Part shown: positions 1-8,890 of the stretch, piece by piece
Numbering within the stretch: the stretch's first letter is position 1
Layout: every line of letters starts with the position of its first letter
Source of the DNA: an uncultured Coriobacteriales bacterium
Lineage (GTDB): Bacteria > Actinomycetota > Coriobacteriia > Coriobacteriales > UMGS124
Length of the DNA: 64,000 nucleotides
Direction: 5' to 3'
Assembly (NCBI GenBank): GCA_902464015.1
Contig: CABQHM010000009.1
Coordinates: 7,450 to 71,449 of the forward strand
The notes under the pieces: generated by a model
The model's input: only the letters and a program-made list of their open reading frames with translations
The model's database searches: none
What the model was told of the DNA's origin: nothing
Translations under genes and position numbers: made by a program

Positions 1-303
1 GCAGTAAAGGTAGTCGCCCCGGGCAACCTCGATGGCGCGATTGCGGGCTTTCGCAGGGCCGGCGTTACTCTGGGAGATGACTTTGACGCGTGCGTCGGTG
101 CGAGCGTAGTTGGCGAGTGTGGCCGGGGTTGCGTCTGTCGAGCCGTCGTCGACGCAGATGACCTCGATGTTTGCGAGCGACTGCGCCAGGAGGGAGTCGA
201 TGCACTGTGGCAGGTAGGCCTCTTCGTTGAAGACCGGGACGATGACCGAAACCCGGGGATGCGCGCCAAGCTCCTGTGCAGTCTTTGTCACCATTGCCTC
301 CAT
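1..303 (-). CDS. Family 2 glycosyltransferase, N-terminal part, cut by window edge
   Basis: The reverse strand encodes about 100 residues running off the left edge. They include VSVIVPVFNEE near residue 15 and VDDGST near residue 45, followed by a QSNAGPAKARN stretch. This is the classic GT-A nucleotide-sugar binding start of family 2 glycosyltransferases, which add sugars to wall or capsule polymers at the cytoplasmic face. ATG codons at 303 and 294 are in frame; GAAG lies just upstream of 303. It is divergent from the pyruvyl-transferase fusion gene, so a shared polysaccharide locus is likely. Acceptor and sugar are unknown because most of the protein lies outside the window. Confidence 0.8.
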   Translation of the reverse strand, partial: MEAMVTKTAQELGAHPRVSVIVPVFNEEAYLPQCIDSLLAQSLANIEVICVDDGSTDATPATLANYARTDARVKVISQSNAGPAKARNRAIEVARGDYLYC

Positions 304-463
304 TAGACTTCGAAGTTGCGAAAATCATACCGTCATGGGTGCGTGGGCCGTGCCTTCACGGTAAGATGCGCACTGTCATTCCGTATTCGGTCCCCATGCT
401 TGGCCTCAATGGTTGGTCGAGCGTGCGGTGTCTTTTGGCAAGCTGTTCGAGCTGGAGTTTTTG

Positions 464-2926
464 ATGGACCACATGAACCCCTACCTGCATCTTGTGTTTA
501 TCGCTCGACTTGATGCGGGCGTCACGTCTCTGTCCTGGCGTGTCAAGGAAGCCCTGGAAGCCCAGGGTCATACGGTGTTTCTGTTTGCACCCGAACGCTG
601 GCCCGGCTTGTTCGATGAGTCTGGCGTGCTCGATTTGGGCGGCCTGGCTCGTTTTTTTGACGTGGAACACCCCGATGCGGCGCTGATGTGCGACGGTTTG
701 GGAGTCAAGGTTGCAGCTGATGACGGTCTTCTCGACAAGGTGCCGCTGGGGGCGCTTGTTGTGAACGCGGCCGAGCTGAAGCGCAGTGTTGACCATAGCG
801 CCCCAGGGGCGCTTGGGTTTGCGTTGGCGGCAATGTCTGACGGGCGTTTTGCATCTGACTTCCAGGGTGGTGTGGCGGATGTGCCGGGCGCAGACGGGTC
901 TTTTGAGGGTATGCCTGTTTTTGCGTTCCCGCCGTGCCCCGACACACCCTATTTGACGACCCCGCTTGCCAACGATGTGGCATGCCCGACCAATGTCATG
1001 TGCCTGCAGGATGCTACGCCCGACCGCGTCGCATTCATGCATGAGCTTGCGGGTATGACCGAGATGGCGGGTGTTGAGGTTTGCTGCTTTGGCCGAAATT
1101 GGCCGACTGACCTGCAGAGATGCCCTGAGTTTACAGCTATCACGTATGCGGCGCGCTCGAGCCTGGCGTGTGTCGTCTTTGAAGATGAGGACGTGCTCGG
1201 TGGAGCGGATGGCGCTGCCCGCCCGCTCGACCGACTTCAGAACGATATGCGTATGGCGCTGGTTGCCGCGGATGGGGCCGCACCTGTGCGTGTTTGCTGC
1301 GCTGCACCCGCCGCTCAGCCCTCCCCGGCTGGGGAGGCCGACCTCAATCGGGCGGGCGGGCTTGAGAAGCTTGTCGGCTTGGCACGCCAGCGCAGCCTCA
1401 ATGCATCGGCCATGCATGCGCGCAAGCTCCCTGTTGCGTATGAGGGACCGGTCCTTGAGGACGGGCTCAACCGCGCCTTCTCTCGCCTTCGCTGCTTGTA
1501 TGCCTCCCGGGGCCTCATGCCCGGTGCCCCTGCGCCTCGCTGTGTGGTGTGTGTGCTGGGATACTTTGGCATGGGCAACTTCGGCGATGAGTACATCTTG
1601 GCGTCGATCTCGGCTCGCTTGCGTGAGCGCATTCCGGGCTGCGTTGTGGTGGCTGTGGGCGAGAATCCCGCCTATACGCTTCGGTATCGTGGAATCGTCT
1701 CGCTTACGATGGCCGACAAACATGCGCTTGGAGAGATTCTCTCGCATTGCTCGACTGCTGTCGTTGCTGCAGGACTCCTCTTTGACCAGGGAATTCGTTG
1801 GACGATGGGCCGCTCCGAGCTTCTTTCTGACATGCCTCACACCGACATTCCCGGTATCGCCGCTTTCGTTGAGCTCGCATGGCTCAACGAGTGCCGCACG
1901 TTCTTTTACTGTGCCGGGGCCGGTCCGCTCGATGTCGCCGCAGGTCGTGCGCTTGTGCGCCTCATGGGAAAGCTTGACGCCCGTTTCCTTGTGCGCGACG
2001 AGCAGACCGAGAGGCTCATTGTGTCATGCGGCGTGCCGGCCGAGCAGGTGAGCGAGCGGGCGGATGCGGCTTTTCTGGGCAAGGTCGAGCGGACTACCGC
2101 CGTTCAATCCTGGCTTGCCAACGAAGGTATCGACCTGACCACTTCGCGTCTCGTGGCTGTCTCTCTGCGCGAGTATGAGAACGCGCCACGAGACTTCGCT
2201 GCCCGCGTAGCTGAGACACTCGACCGAGTGGCGAATGCCCATCCTGATGTCGCGTTTGCCGCATGCCTGCTCGACCCGAGCGACGCGTCGTTGGCAGCGG
2301 CGATTCAGGCCAAGATGGCCAATCCCGAGCGCTTCCATGTGTTTGACCCCGCAGGTGCGGTCGAGCCGATGGCCGACTTGCTGAGCAGGTCGAGCGCGGG
2401 CCTCTCGATGCGCTATCACTGCTCGCTGCTTCTGGGGTCGTTTGGCGTTCCGTGCGTAGGCTTGGGCTATTTGCCCAAGGTTGTTTCCTTGTATCAGGAT
2501 TTGGGTCAGGCCGACACCCTGCTTGAGATGGACGTTGATGCATCCCAGGTTTCCGACAGGCTCGAGAGGGTGCTTGCCGAGGCGGACACGCGCGCCGAGA
2601 TTCTTCGCACGCATGTCGAGGCATTGCGCGCACAGACGCAGCTGGCAGAAGACGAGCTGGTAGATTGGGTGTGCGCCCAGTCGCCTGCGAAGTGCGCCGC
2701 GATTGAGCGTGAGTTTTTCTTGCGCACGGTACCGGCCAGCGCGTTGGGCGGCATGCACTTGGCGGCGGAGTTGGAGGTCCAGCGCCAGAGTGGGGCGCAG
2801 CTTTCGGGTGAGCTCGATGCGGCCCGCGCGGAAGTGCGCGTTGTTCGCGCGTCGTGGTCGTATCGTATCGGCAATGCTCTCATTCAGCCGCTTGTCGCCC
2901 TCAAGCGCGCGCTGAAAAAGGGATAA
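464..2926 (+). CDS. Polysaccharide pyruvyl transferase fused to an N-terminal glycosyltransferase-like region
   Basis: The protein has about 820 residues. The first ~350 look like a CgeB/glycosyltransferase-type fold but carry no motif I can name with certainty. From about residue 360 there is GYFGMGNFGDEY, and near residue 655 RYHCSLLLGSFGVP; both fit the polysaccharide pyruvyl transferase (CsaB/WcaK) family, which transfers pyruvate from phosphoenolpyruvate to a cell-wall sugar. The C-terminus is a short coiled coil followed by a basic SYRIGNALIQPL stretch common in rhamnan-type transferases. ATG 464 is preferred over an upstream in-frame start at 413 because GGAG lies 6 bases ahead of it. 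The next gene encodes an SLH-domain protein, whose binding depends on pyruvylated polymer in characterised Gram-positive systems. Confidence 0.78.
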   Translation: MDHMNPYLHLVFIARLDAGVTSLSWRVKEALEAQGHTVFLFAPERWPGLFDESGVLDLGGLARFFDVEHPDAALMCDGLGVKVAADDGLLDKVPLGALVVNAAELKRSVDHSAPGALGFALAAMSDGRFASDFQGGVADVPGADGSFEGMPVFAFPPCPDTPYLTTPLANDVACPTNVMCLQDATPDRVAFMHELAGMTEMAGVEVCCFGRNWPTDLQRCPEFTAITYAARSSLACVVFEDEDVLGGADGAARPLDRLQNDMRMALVAADGAAPVRVCCAAPAAQPSPAGEADLNRAGGLEKLVGLARQRSLNASAMHARKLPVAYEGPVLEDGLNRAFSRLRCLYASRGLMPGAPAPRCVVCVLGYFGMGNFGDEYILASISARLRERIPGCVVVAVGENPAYTLRYRGIVSLTMADKHALGEILSHCSTAVVAAGLLFDQGIRWTMGRSELLSDMPHTDIPGIAAFVELAWLNECRTFFYCAGAGPLDVAAGRALVRLMGKLDARFLVRDEQTERLIVSCGVPAEQVSERADAAFLGKVERTTAVQSWLANEGIDLTTSRLVAVSLREYENAPRDFAARVAETLDRVANAHPDVAFAACLLDPSDASLAAAIQAKMANPERFHVFDPAGAVEPMADLLSRSSAGLSMRYHCSLLLGSFGVPCVGLGYLPKVVSLYQDLGQADTLLEMDVDASQVSDRLERVLAEADTRAEILRTHVEALRAQTQLAEDELVDWVCAQSPAKCAAIEREFFLRTVPASALGGMHLAAELEVQRQSGAQLSGELDAARAEVRVVRASWSYRIGNALIQPLVALKRALKKG

Positions 2927-3008
2927 TGAGGTTACGCTTGTAGAGCGTGCGTGTTTTGATTGCCTTGACCGATTGTCGACACAGCGATTGAATGCGAGGC
3001 GTTTGCTT

Positions 3009-4193
3009 GTGACTGCTCGAATTGAGAAGTGCGCTGTTCCCTTAGCCGCCCTTGTCCTGAGTGCCACGGTTTTTGCTGGCGTCTGCTGCATGCCGGCAAG
3101 TGCCTATGCCTCGTCGTTTGGCGATGTGGAAGGACATTGGGCCGAGGACGACGGCTGGATTGATTACGCCAGCTTGAACGGCTTGATGACGGGCTACGAC
3201 GACTCGAACCGGTTCGGCCCCGACGATCCGCTCACCCGCGGCATGGTCGCCACGGTCCTGTACAGGCTTGCCGGCGGCACGCCTGTGGGAGACTCGGGAT
3301 TCCCCGACGTTGAGCAGGGCATTTGGTACTCTGATGCCATTGCATGGTGCAAGGCGAACGGCATCATCACGGGTTATCCTGAGGACGGCACCTTTAGGCC
3401 CAATGAGCAGGTTCTCCGTGCCGAGCTTGCGACGATGGCGTATCGATTCGCTGCCTGGGCCGGCATCGATGTGAGCGCAAGCGATGCGGCATATTATCTG
3501 ACGCAGGACACAGGCCTCATCGACAGACCGAACAATGCGTTTTCGTATGCACGTTCGGCCCTCATTTGGACCTGTGACACGGGCGTGCTCAACGGCAAGT
3601 ACGACACCGAGGGTTTTGCCTGGCTTGATGCCCAGTACACGGCGACGCGCGGCGAGGCCGCGAAGATTTTCTCGGTGCTCAAGCGCGACGTGGTAGACCG
3701 TTCTGGCAGCTACACCGTCTTGTTTGACTCTGCGGGTGGCAGTGCGGTCGCCGCGCAGGGCGTTGCTTCCGGCACTAAGGCGAGCCGTCCTGCCGATCCC
3801 ACCCGCGAGGGCTACACCTTCGTCAACTGGTATTCCGATAAGGCCCTGACGCGTGTTTTCAACTTCGGCTCCAACGTTACGGGCAACGTCACAGCGTATG
3901 CCAAGTGGCAGTCCGACACGAGCGCCCATGACGGGGAGATTGACGAGGTTACGGCTGTGGCCGACGAGCCCACGTACGACACCGTGGCGCCCGAGTTCGA
4001 CCTGGTTGCGCCTGCTGAGCCCGATGCGAGCGCGGGCGACGCCGCTTCTGAGCCGCCCCTTGAATACGCGCCTACGTACGACGATGTTGAAGGCGGCGCT
4101 GAATCCGGCAGCGAGGGCGAAGAGGGTGGCAGCGAGGCTGATGCCGGCATGCTCGATGCCTCGCAAGTCGCCGGCGAGGAAAGCGCGGCCTAG
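3009..4193 (+). CDS. Secreted surface protein with SLH repeats and an InlB-type B repeat
   Basis: A basic start and hydrophobic segment ending in ASAYA form a Sec signal peptide. Three S-layer homology modules follow (FGDVEGHWAEDD..., FPDVEQGIWYSDA..., and a degenerate third around residues 175-225). Next comes one Listeria/Bacteroides-type B repeat (VLFDSAGGSAV ... PTREGYTFVNWYSD), then an acidic Glu/Ala/Gly tail of about 90 residues. There is no LPXTG motif, so retention probably relies on SLH binding to pyruvylated wall polymer. GTG 3009 is chosen because GAGG lies 9 bases upstream and the product starts right at the signal peptide; an in-frame TTG at 2973 is an alternative. The role in adhesion or structure is inference. 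Confidence 0.82.
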   Translation: MTARIEKCAVPLAALVLSATVFAGVCCMPASAYASSFGDVEGHWAEDDGWIDYASLNGLMTGYDDSNRFGPDDPLTRGMVATVLYRLAGGTPVGDSGFPDVEQGIWYSDAIAWCKANGIITGYPEDGTFRPNEQVLRAELATMAYRFAAWAGIDVSASDAAYYLTQDTGLIDRPNNAFSYARSALIWTCDTGVLNGKYDTEGFAWLDAQYTATRGEAAKIFSVLKRDVVDRSGSYTVLFDSAGGSAVAAQGVASGTKASRPADPTREGYTFVNWYSDKALTRVFNFGSNVTGNVTAYAKWQSDTSAHDGEIDEVTAVADEPTYDTVAPEFDLVAPAEPDASAGDAASEPPLEYAPTYDDVEGGAESGSEGEEGGSEADAGMLDASQVAGEESAA

Positions 4194-5275
4194 CTTTTTG
4201 CAACTGAGGTGCTTTGGACGGCTGGCCTCCTGCTGGGGAAGAACAACCCTGAGATGGGCCTCGGCAGGAGGTACAGCAGCCCGGTGAGCGCGGCGATGAC
4301 GACGCAACGCCCGGCGAAGATCACGACCCACGAGGGAACAGGCAGGCCGGCGCAGAGGTTTTGGACGATGTCCCAGGGGAATACGTCCATCTCGACCAGG
4401 TGCATGCAGAAGACGGGCAGCGTGATGGTGCCGAACGCCCGTATCGGCTCGGCAATGCGGGGGCCGTGCTGTTCGAGCAGCATGCAGCCCTTAAGGACGC
4501 ACAGGGCACCGCAGATTCCACCTAGCGTGTCGAGAACCACGCCGTCGCTGTACACGTTTGCCACCATCCACAGGTTTCCGCCCACGCGAGCGCAATATAG
4601 CCAGGCTGCGAGCATGATCCACCAGGTCAGAGGGTGGAGGGAACCAGGCTCGAGGAGCTTGGAGGCACGGGCCTTCTGCCCCAGCCACATCCAGAACACA
4701 GCGCAGCAGGCCGCCTGAACGCTCCAGGGAAGCCAGAACTTGTCGGCCGTGAGGTAGCCGAAGGCGAAGAGACCGCCGATGGCCGCTGCGGGATAACGTG
4801 TCTGGTTTGCCCACGTGAGCAGGATTTTTGCAAAGAAGAGCGCCAAGAGATACCAGATAGCGCCCACGCCCGTGATGCCTGCGGGCATGATGTCGGGCCA
4901 AGTGCCGCCCGCGCCGTAGAGGCAGGCGATGGTCCAGCGCGGCAGAAGCTCGCTGACGCCGCCTCCGTGCCCGGGCATGACCAGGCCGCGCAGCGTCATG
5001 AGGGCAAGCAAGATGACGCAGGTGGCTGCATAGGGGAGCAGCAGGGCTTTGGCGTTTTTCTTGACGTAGTCGCGGTCGAGGCGGGCGCTTGGCTTGCAGA
5101 ACCATCCGCTCACGATGAAGAAGAGCGGCATGTCAAACGAGTAACAGAAGGTGACGACGGGCCACGGCATGCCATATTCCGAAGTATGGCCCACCATGAC
5201 GGCAAACAGGGCGATGCCCTTTGCGATATCGAAGTAGCCAATGCGCTTTTTGGTTTGTGTTACTGCCTGTGCCAT
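4190..5275 (-). CDS. Membrane acyltransferase 3 family protein
   Basis: 361 residues with about ten hydrophobic segments. The N-terminus KRIGYFDIAKGIALFAVMVGH ends in the conserved His of the acyltransferase 3 family (OatA/NodX/WecH type), and FFIVSGWF follows near residue 55. These proteins O-acetylate or succinylate wall glycans or lipids from the cytoplasmic acyl-CoA pool. The start at 5275 has AAAGGA five bases ahead. The 3' end overlaps the SLH gene by 4 bp in convergent orientation. A role in modifying the same envelope polymer as the neighbouring transferases is inferred from position only. Confidence 0.82.
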   Translation of the reverse strand: MAQAVTQTKKRIGYFDIAKGIALFAVMVGHTSEYGMPWPVVTFCYSFDMPLFFIVSGWFCKPSARLDRDYVKKNAKALLLPYAATCVILLALMTLRGLVMPGHGGGVSELLPRWTIACLYGAGGTWPDIMPAGITGVGAIWYLLALFFAKILLTWANQTRYPAAAIGGLFAFGYLTADKFWLPWSVQAACCAVFWMWLGQKARASKLLEPGSLHPLTWWIMLAAWLYCARVGGNLWMVANVYSDGVVLDTLGGICGALCVLKGCMLLEQHGPRIAEPIRAFGTITLPVFCMHLVEMDVFPWDIVQNLCAGLPVPSWVVIFAGRCVVIAALTGLLYLLPRPISGLFFPSRRPAVQSTSVAKS

Positions 5276-5445
5276 GTGTTTCCTTTATCGCATCAATCGT
5301 TGTTGCAACGGCACAGTATACGTGTTCTTGCTGGTAGCGAGATGAACTGCATGGAAGGTCCAAGCAAAAGACTGGCGTATGGCTGAGGCGACGCGCGTTG
5401 TGCCGTGATACCATCGCAGTTCTTATGGGCGACTGACGGGAGGCG

Positions 5446-6210
5446 ATGGCGCCAATGAAGACGAAGAATAAGACCCTCGCTGCATCCTTGGCCGCATTGC
5501 TCGCGGCGTTAGCGGCCGTGCTACGTTTTGCGATGCGCGGCTACGACGTGGTGGCGCTCATCCTGCTTGTCGCTGCGGCCCTCGTGGTTCTCTGGGCGTT
5601 TGTCGGTGGGCTGGCGTTTAAAGTGGCGGCGGGCGTCGTGGGTGTCGTGGCGCTTGCCGTGGCCGTAACGGAGGTCCCCATCGTCTCAAACGCAAAGACC
5701 GACGCGACCGACGGCGTCGAGTATGTCGTTGTCCTTGGGGCGCGGGTAGATGAGAATGGAAACCCCTCGTATTCCCTGCTCTGGCGTCTTGAAGCGACGC
5801 TCGAATACTTGAACGCGCATCCTGATGCCACCGCGGTGCTGTCCGGTGGCCAGGGTGCCGACGAACCCATGAGCGAGGCTGTGTGCATGCATGACTGGCT
5901 TGTGGGGCATGGCATTGACGAAGACAGGCTCATCATGGAAGACCAGAGCACGAACACCTTCGAGAACCTGCGCAACTCGTTTGCGATTCTGGAGCAGCGC
6001 ACGGGTGGGGACGACCTTGACGGCAAGGTGGCCGTTGTGTCGAGTTCCTACCACTTGTTCCGAGCGAAGCTGATTGCAGCTGGCTTGGGCACCGACGTCT
6101 CGGGTGTTACGAGTTTTCCCGGCAACCCCGTCGTGACGCTCAACTATTTCATCCGAGAGGCTCCGGCCGTGTGGAAGCAGCTGATCCTCAACGCGATGAA
6201 CGCGCGTTAG
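5446..6210 (+). CDS. YdcF/SanA-like DUF218 membrane protein
   Basis: 254 residues. Three hydrophobic segments occupy the first ~75 residues. The DUF218 domain starts at YVVVLGARVDENGNPS, with LSGGQGADEPMSEA and EDQSTNTFENLRNS as conserved acidic and polar motifs. Family members such as SanA, ElyC and YdcF act at or outside the membrane and several affect envelope integrity; the reaction is not settled. GGGAGG lies immediately ahead of ATG 5446 and 11 bases ahead of an in-frame ATG at 5455, so either may be used. The last 23 bases overlap the convergent endonuclease III gene. Confidence 0.8.
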   Translation: MAPMKTKNKTLAASLAALLAALAAVLRFAMRGYDVVALILLVAAALVVLWAFVGGLAFKVAAGVVGVVALAVAVTEVPIVSNAKTDATDGVEYVVVLGARVDENGNPSYSLLWRLEATLEYLNAHPDATAVLSGGQGADEPMSEAVCMHDWLVGHGIDEDRLIMEDQSTNTFENLRNSFAILEQRTGGDDLDGKVAVVSSSYHLFRAKLIAAGLGTDVSGVTSFPGNPVVTLNYFIREAPAVWKQLILNAMNAR

Positions 6211-7027
6211 ACGCGCCGCCTTTGGCGCTGGCGCGCAGACAGGTGCCGCGCGAGGGGCACAGGTCGGCAAGGGGGCATGGCAGCCCTGCGCCCACGCCCG
6301 ACCAAACCTCGCGGCCGCTCGCGTCCGGGTAGGTGCCGATGGCGTTGAGGTAGGCCTTTGTTTTTGCCAGCGACTTCGTAGCGCTGGGTCCATCAATGCC
6401 GCCGATCTCGAGCTCGGCCACGCAGGCGGGTTTCTTGGCGTCGCACACTTGCCTGCCGTAGAGCACCCACTGGTGGTTCACCGGGCCCCACCATTCATGC
6501 GGTATGAGTTTGAGCAGGTCTTTCTCTGCATCGAGCGGAGCCTTGGCTGAGGTAAAGCCCAGGCGCGTTGCGATGCGGAAGACATGGGTGTCCACCGCGA
6601 TGCCCTCGACGATGCCGAAGGCGTTGTTGAGCACGATATTTGCCGTCTTGCGACCCACGCCGGGCAGGCGGGTGAGCTCCTCCATGGTGCTAGGCACGTG
6701 TCCGCCAAATTCCACGGTCACCATCTGCGCCGTTTCCACTGCGTGCTTGGCCTTGGAGCGGAAGAAACCCAAGGGATGCAGCACTTCCTCCACCTCGCCG
6801 AGAGGGGCGCTGGCGAGCGCCGCGGCGTCTGGCCAACGGCCGAAGAGGACGGGGGTCACCTTGTTCACTGAGGCATCCGTGGTCTGAGCAGAGAGCAACA
6901 CGGCGATGACCAGGGAAAACGGGTCGTAAAAGTGCAGGGCGCACTCGGCGTTGGGGTAGAGCTCTGCCATGCGCTTGCATACTTCCAGCGCTCGCTCGCG
7001 CTTGCGCGCCATAGATTCACGTGGCAT
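6188..7027 (-). CDS. nth: Endonuclease III with an insertion in the iron-sulfur loop
   Basis: 279 residues. DNA glycosylase/AP lyase that removes oxidised pyrimidines. The helix-hairpin-helix LPGVGRKTANIVL carries the catalytic Lys, and VDTHVFR carries the catalytic Asp. The cluster loop normally reads C-x6-C-x2-C-x5-C. Here C-DAKKPA-C is followed by 48 residues before C-PLADL-C, so the second Cys pair is displaced by a polar insertion of about 46 residues. All four Cys remain. AAGGAG lies 6 bases upstream of ATG 7027. The function is secure; whether the cluster still assembles normally is not known. Confidence 0.93.
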   Translation of the reverse strand: MPRESMARKRERALEVCKRMAELYPNAECALHFYDPFSLVIAVLLSAQTTDASVNKVTPVLFGRWPDAAALASAPLGEVEEVLHPLGFFRSKAKHAVETAQMVTVEFGGHVPSTMEELTRLPGVGRKTANIVLNNAFGIVEGIAVDTHVFRIATRLGFTSAKAPLDAEKDLLKLIPHEWWGPVNHQWVLYGRQVCDAKKPACVAELEIGGIDGPSATKSLAKTKAYLNAIGTYPDASGREVWSGVGAGLPCPLADLCPSRGTCLRASAKGGASNARSSR

Positions 7028-7037
7028 GGGATGCTCC

Positions 7038-8543
7038 TTATTGCGCGGCGTCGGGGGAGGCCTGGCTTATGCAGCAGGGCTGCGTTTTCTCATAGTATGA
7101 CTCAAAGTCGTCGAGTAAGCCCATGCGGGAGTTGACATGAGCTTTTTGATACACGTTGTGGACATGGGCACGTACAGTTGATTCGGCGACACAGAGACGG
7201 GTGGCGATGTAGGAAGTCGTACGCCCTTCAATGAGATAAGAAAGGACTTCGGCTTCTCTCGGTGAAAGGTTGATTGTTTCGGCATAGCGATCAAGCGCTT
7301 TGGTGCGGCCGAGGCGGTAGTCCGGCTCTTCCGCTGCGGCGCGTTTCTCGGCCAACGCGTTTACTGCGTAAATGTCGTTGTCACCGAAGAGTTGCGTGGC
7401 GGCGAGCAGGATTAGAAAGAGACCGCCTGCAAACAGGGTGGCGTTCGGCAAAAAGACGAGGCCGAGACCTGCGGCCCATCCCGTCACCATGCCGAGTGAG
7501 ATTGCGAGACGCGCGCGGGCCATAAAATTGAAAAGCGAGGCGTTTCCCGCTTGGACAATATTGCAATAGTCGTTGAGGGCGAGGACTTCAAATGTCACAT
7601 AACCCAGTGCAGTGGGTGCAAAAGCGACAAGTGAGTTCGCACCCGACGCATCGAGCAGCAGGCCGAGTCCGATGAGCGGTGCGCAGGCTCGGTAAAGGGT
7701 ATAGGCGCCGCCCTCCCTTTTTCCCACGCGGCAGAGAAGGAGGTAGACGATTGCCAGGACGACCATGCAGGCAGGCTCAACGACGGACCCGAAGTTTTGA
7801 ATTGTGCCGTGCTCTCTATACGTCACCGAGCAATGCACGGCAAACAAAAAGGCATATATGCCCAGGCAGATTGTTATTCGTGCAAGCGAGGTGGCAAGGG
7901 TTTTTGTTAACGACGCGGTCTGGCGGGAAGCTGGGCCGGGAAGATCCGCGCCGTCTGGGTCGGCATTGAGAAACCCGCTGCCTGTTTGGCTGGCATGAAG
8001 TCTTGCAGAGAGTAGGAACGAGATTGCGGATGCCGCTGGGAGCAACACGGCTGCCGCCGTCATTGTGGTGCGTCCAAGAGCCATGGCGGCGAGAAACAGT
8101 ACGGATCCCGCCGCGTAGGAGAGGACGAGCATGGCAAGTGCGTCGCCGAGTCTCATGTACCCAAAGAAGCTCAGCCACAGTAGGAACATGCATGTGTCGG
8201 CGAGGGCCGCAAGAAGGGCGGCGATGCTAGAAAAAGCGGGATTGCCTGGGAAGACGAGAAGGATGGCGGCGGCGAAGGTGCCGGCAAAGAGACTGCATCC
8301 CAAAACCGTGTAGACACCCGCTCGGGTGCTAAAGAGTCGTGAGGTGGCCAGGGCGAAGAGTAGCAGTGCCGAGCGGGCTGCAAGCTCAAATGCTTCGAAG
8401 GGAATGCCAGAGATGCAAACAATGTCACCGAACAGGGGTGAAGGGGAGATGCCAACCAAGAAAAGCCAGGCCCAGAAGAAGCCGAAGCCGAGATAGCGCA
8501 GTGGGAAGGGCCTTTGCACGGTACCTGCATTCAATATATCCAT
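7038..8543 (-). CDS. Membrane-bound LuxR-type regulator (LuxR1)
   Basis: 501 residues. About twelve hydrophobic segments fill residues 15-410. A LuxR/GerE helix-turn-helix ends the protein (LSPREAEVLSYLIEGRTTSY ... VAESTVRAHVHNVYQKAHV). This architecture is widespread in Eggerthellaceae, where relatives control adjacent inducible reductases; the membrane part presumably senses a small molecule. ATG 8543 is preferred because GAGGAGG lies 8 bases ahead; a longer open frame upstream encodes no plausible protein. It is divergent from the winged-helix/Mo cluster and so is its likely regulator. The ligand is unknown. Confidence 0.88.
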   Translation of the reverse strand: MDILNAGTVQRPFPLRYLGFGFFWAWLFLVGISPSPLFGDIVCISGIPFEAFELAARSALLLFALATSRLFSTRAGVYTVLGCSLFAGTFAAAILLVFPGNPAFSSIAALLAALADTCMFLLWLSFFGYMRLGDALAMLVLSYAAGSVLFLAAMALGRTTMTAAAVLLPAASAISFLLSARLHASQTGSGFLNADPDGADLPGPASRQTASLTKTLATSLARITICLGIYAFLFAVHCSVTYREHGTIQNFGSVVEPACMVVLAIVYLLLCRVGKREGGAYTLYRACAPLIGLGLLLDASGANSLVAFAPTALGYVTFEVLALNDYCNIVQAGNASLFNFMARARLAISLGMVTGWAAGLGLVFLPNATLFAGGLFLILLAATQLFGDNDIYAVNALAEKRAAAEEPDYRLGRTKALDRYAETINLSPREAEVLSYLIEGRTTSYIATRLCVAESTVRAHVHNVYQKAHVNSRMGLLDDFESYYEKTQPCCISQASPDAAQ

Positions 8544-8890
8544 GCGCCTGGCCTCCTCGCCCTGTGCGGTAAAGCGAACGCTTCGCCTGTGGATTATAAC
8601 CATGGATTGTAGGGCTGGGGAGGATGGGAGGAGACGGTTTCCTTTGGGGGGAAGGAGATTTTGTGAGTGCAGAGCACTCCATCGCTTGAGTCTCTTGTTG
8701 TTTGCCCTTTTACCAGGCGCGCTTATGTCAATAAACGCCTGCGTGTATGTGAGCCTCAAAGGAATTTCAGCGTCTTTGCGAATGTTGCTTGACCCTTGTT
8801 GAGCTGCACTATGAATCCAGCGTCGCAACGAGACCGCGGCGTGGGATGACGGTGAGACTACACGTTGCGGGGGAGGGGGTGAGAAGAGAC
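8544..8890. promoter_or_regulatory. Divergent control region between LuxR1 and the Mo cluster 1 genes
   Basis: 347 bp without a convincing gene. It must hold promoters for LuxR1 (leftward) and the winged-helix protein (rightward). A TTGACC near 8790 followed by CACTATGAA is a weak sigma-70-like candidate. I see no strong dyad of the sort found in other modules. Confidence 0.4.
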
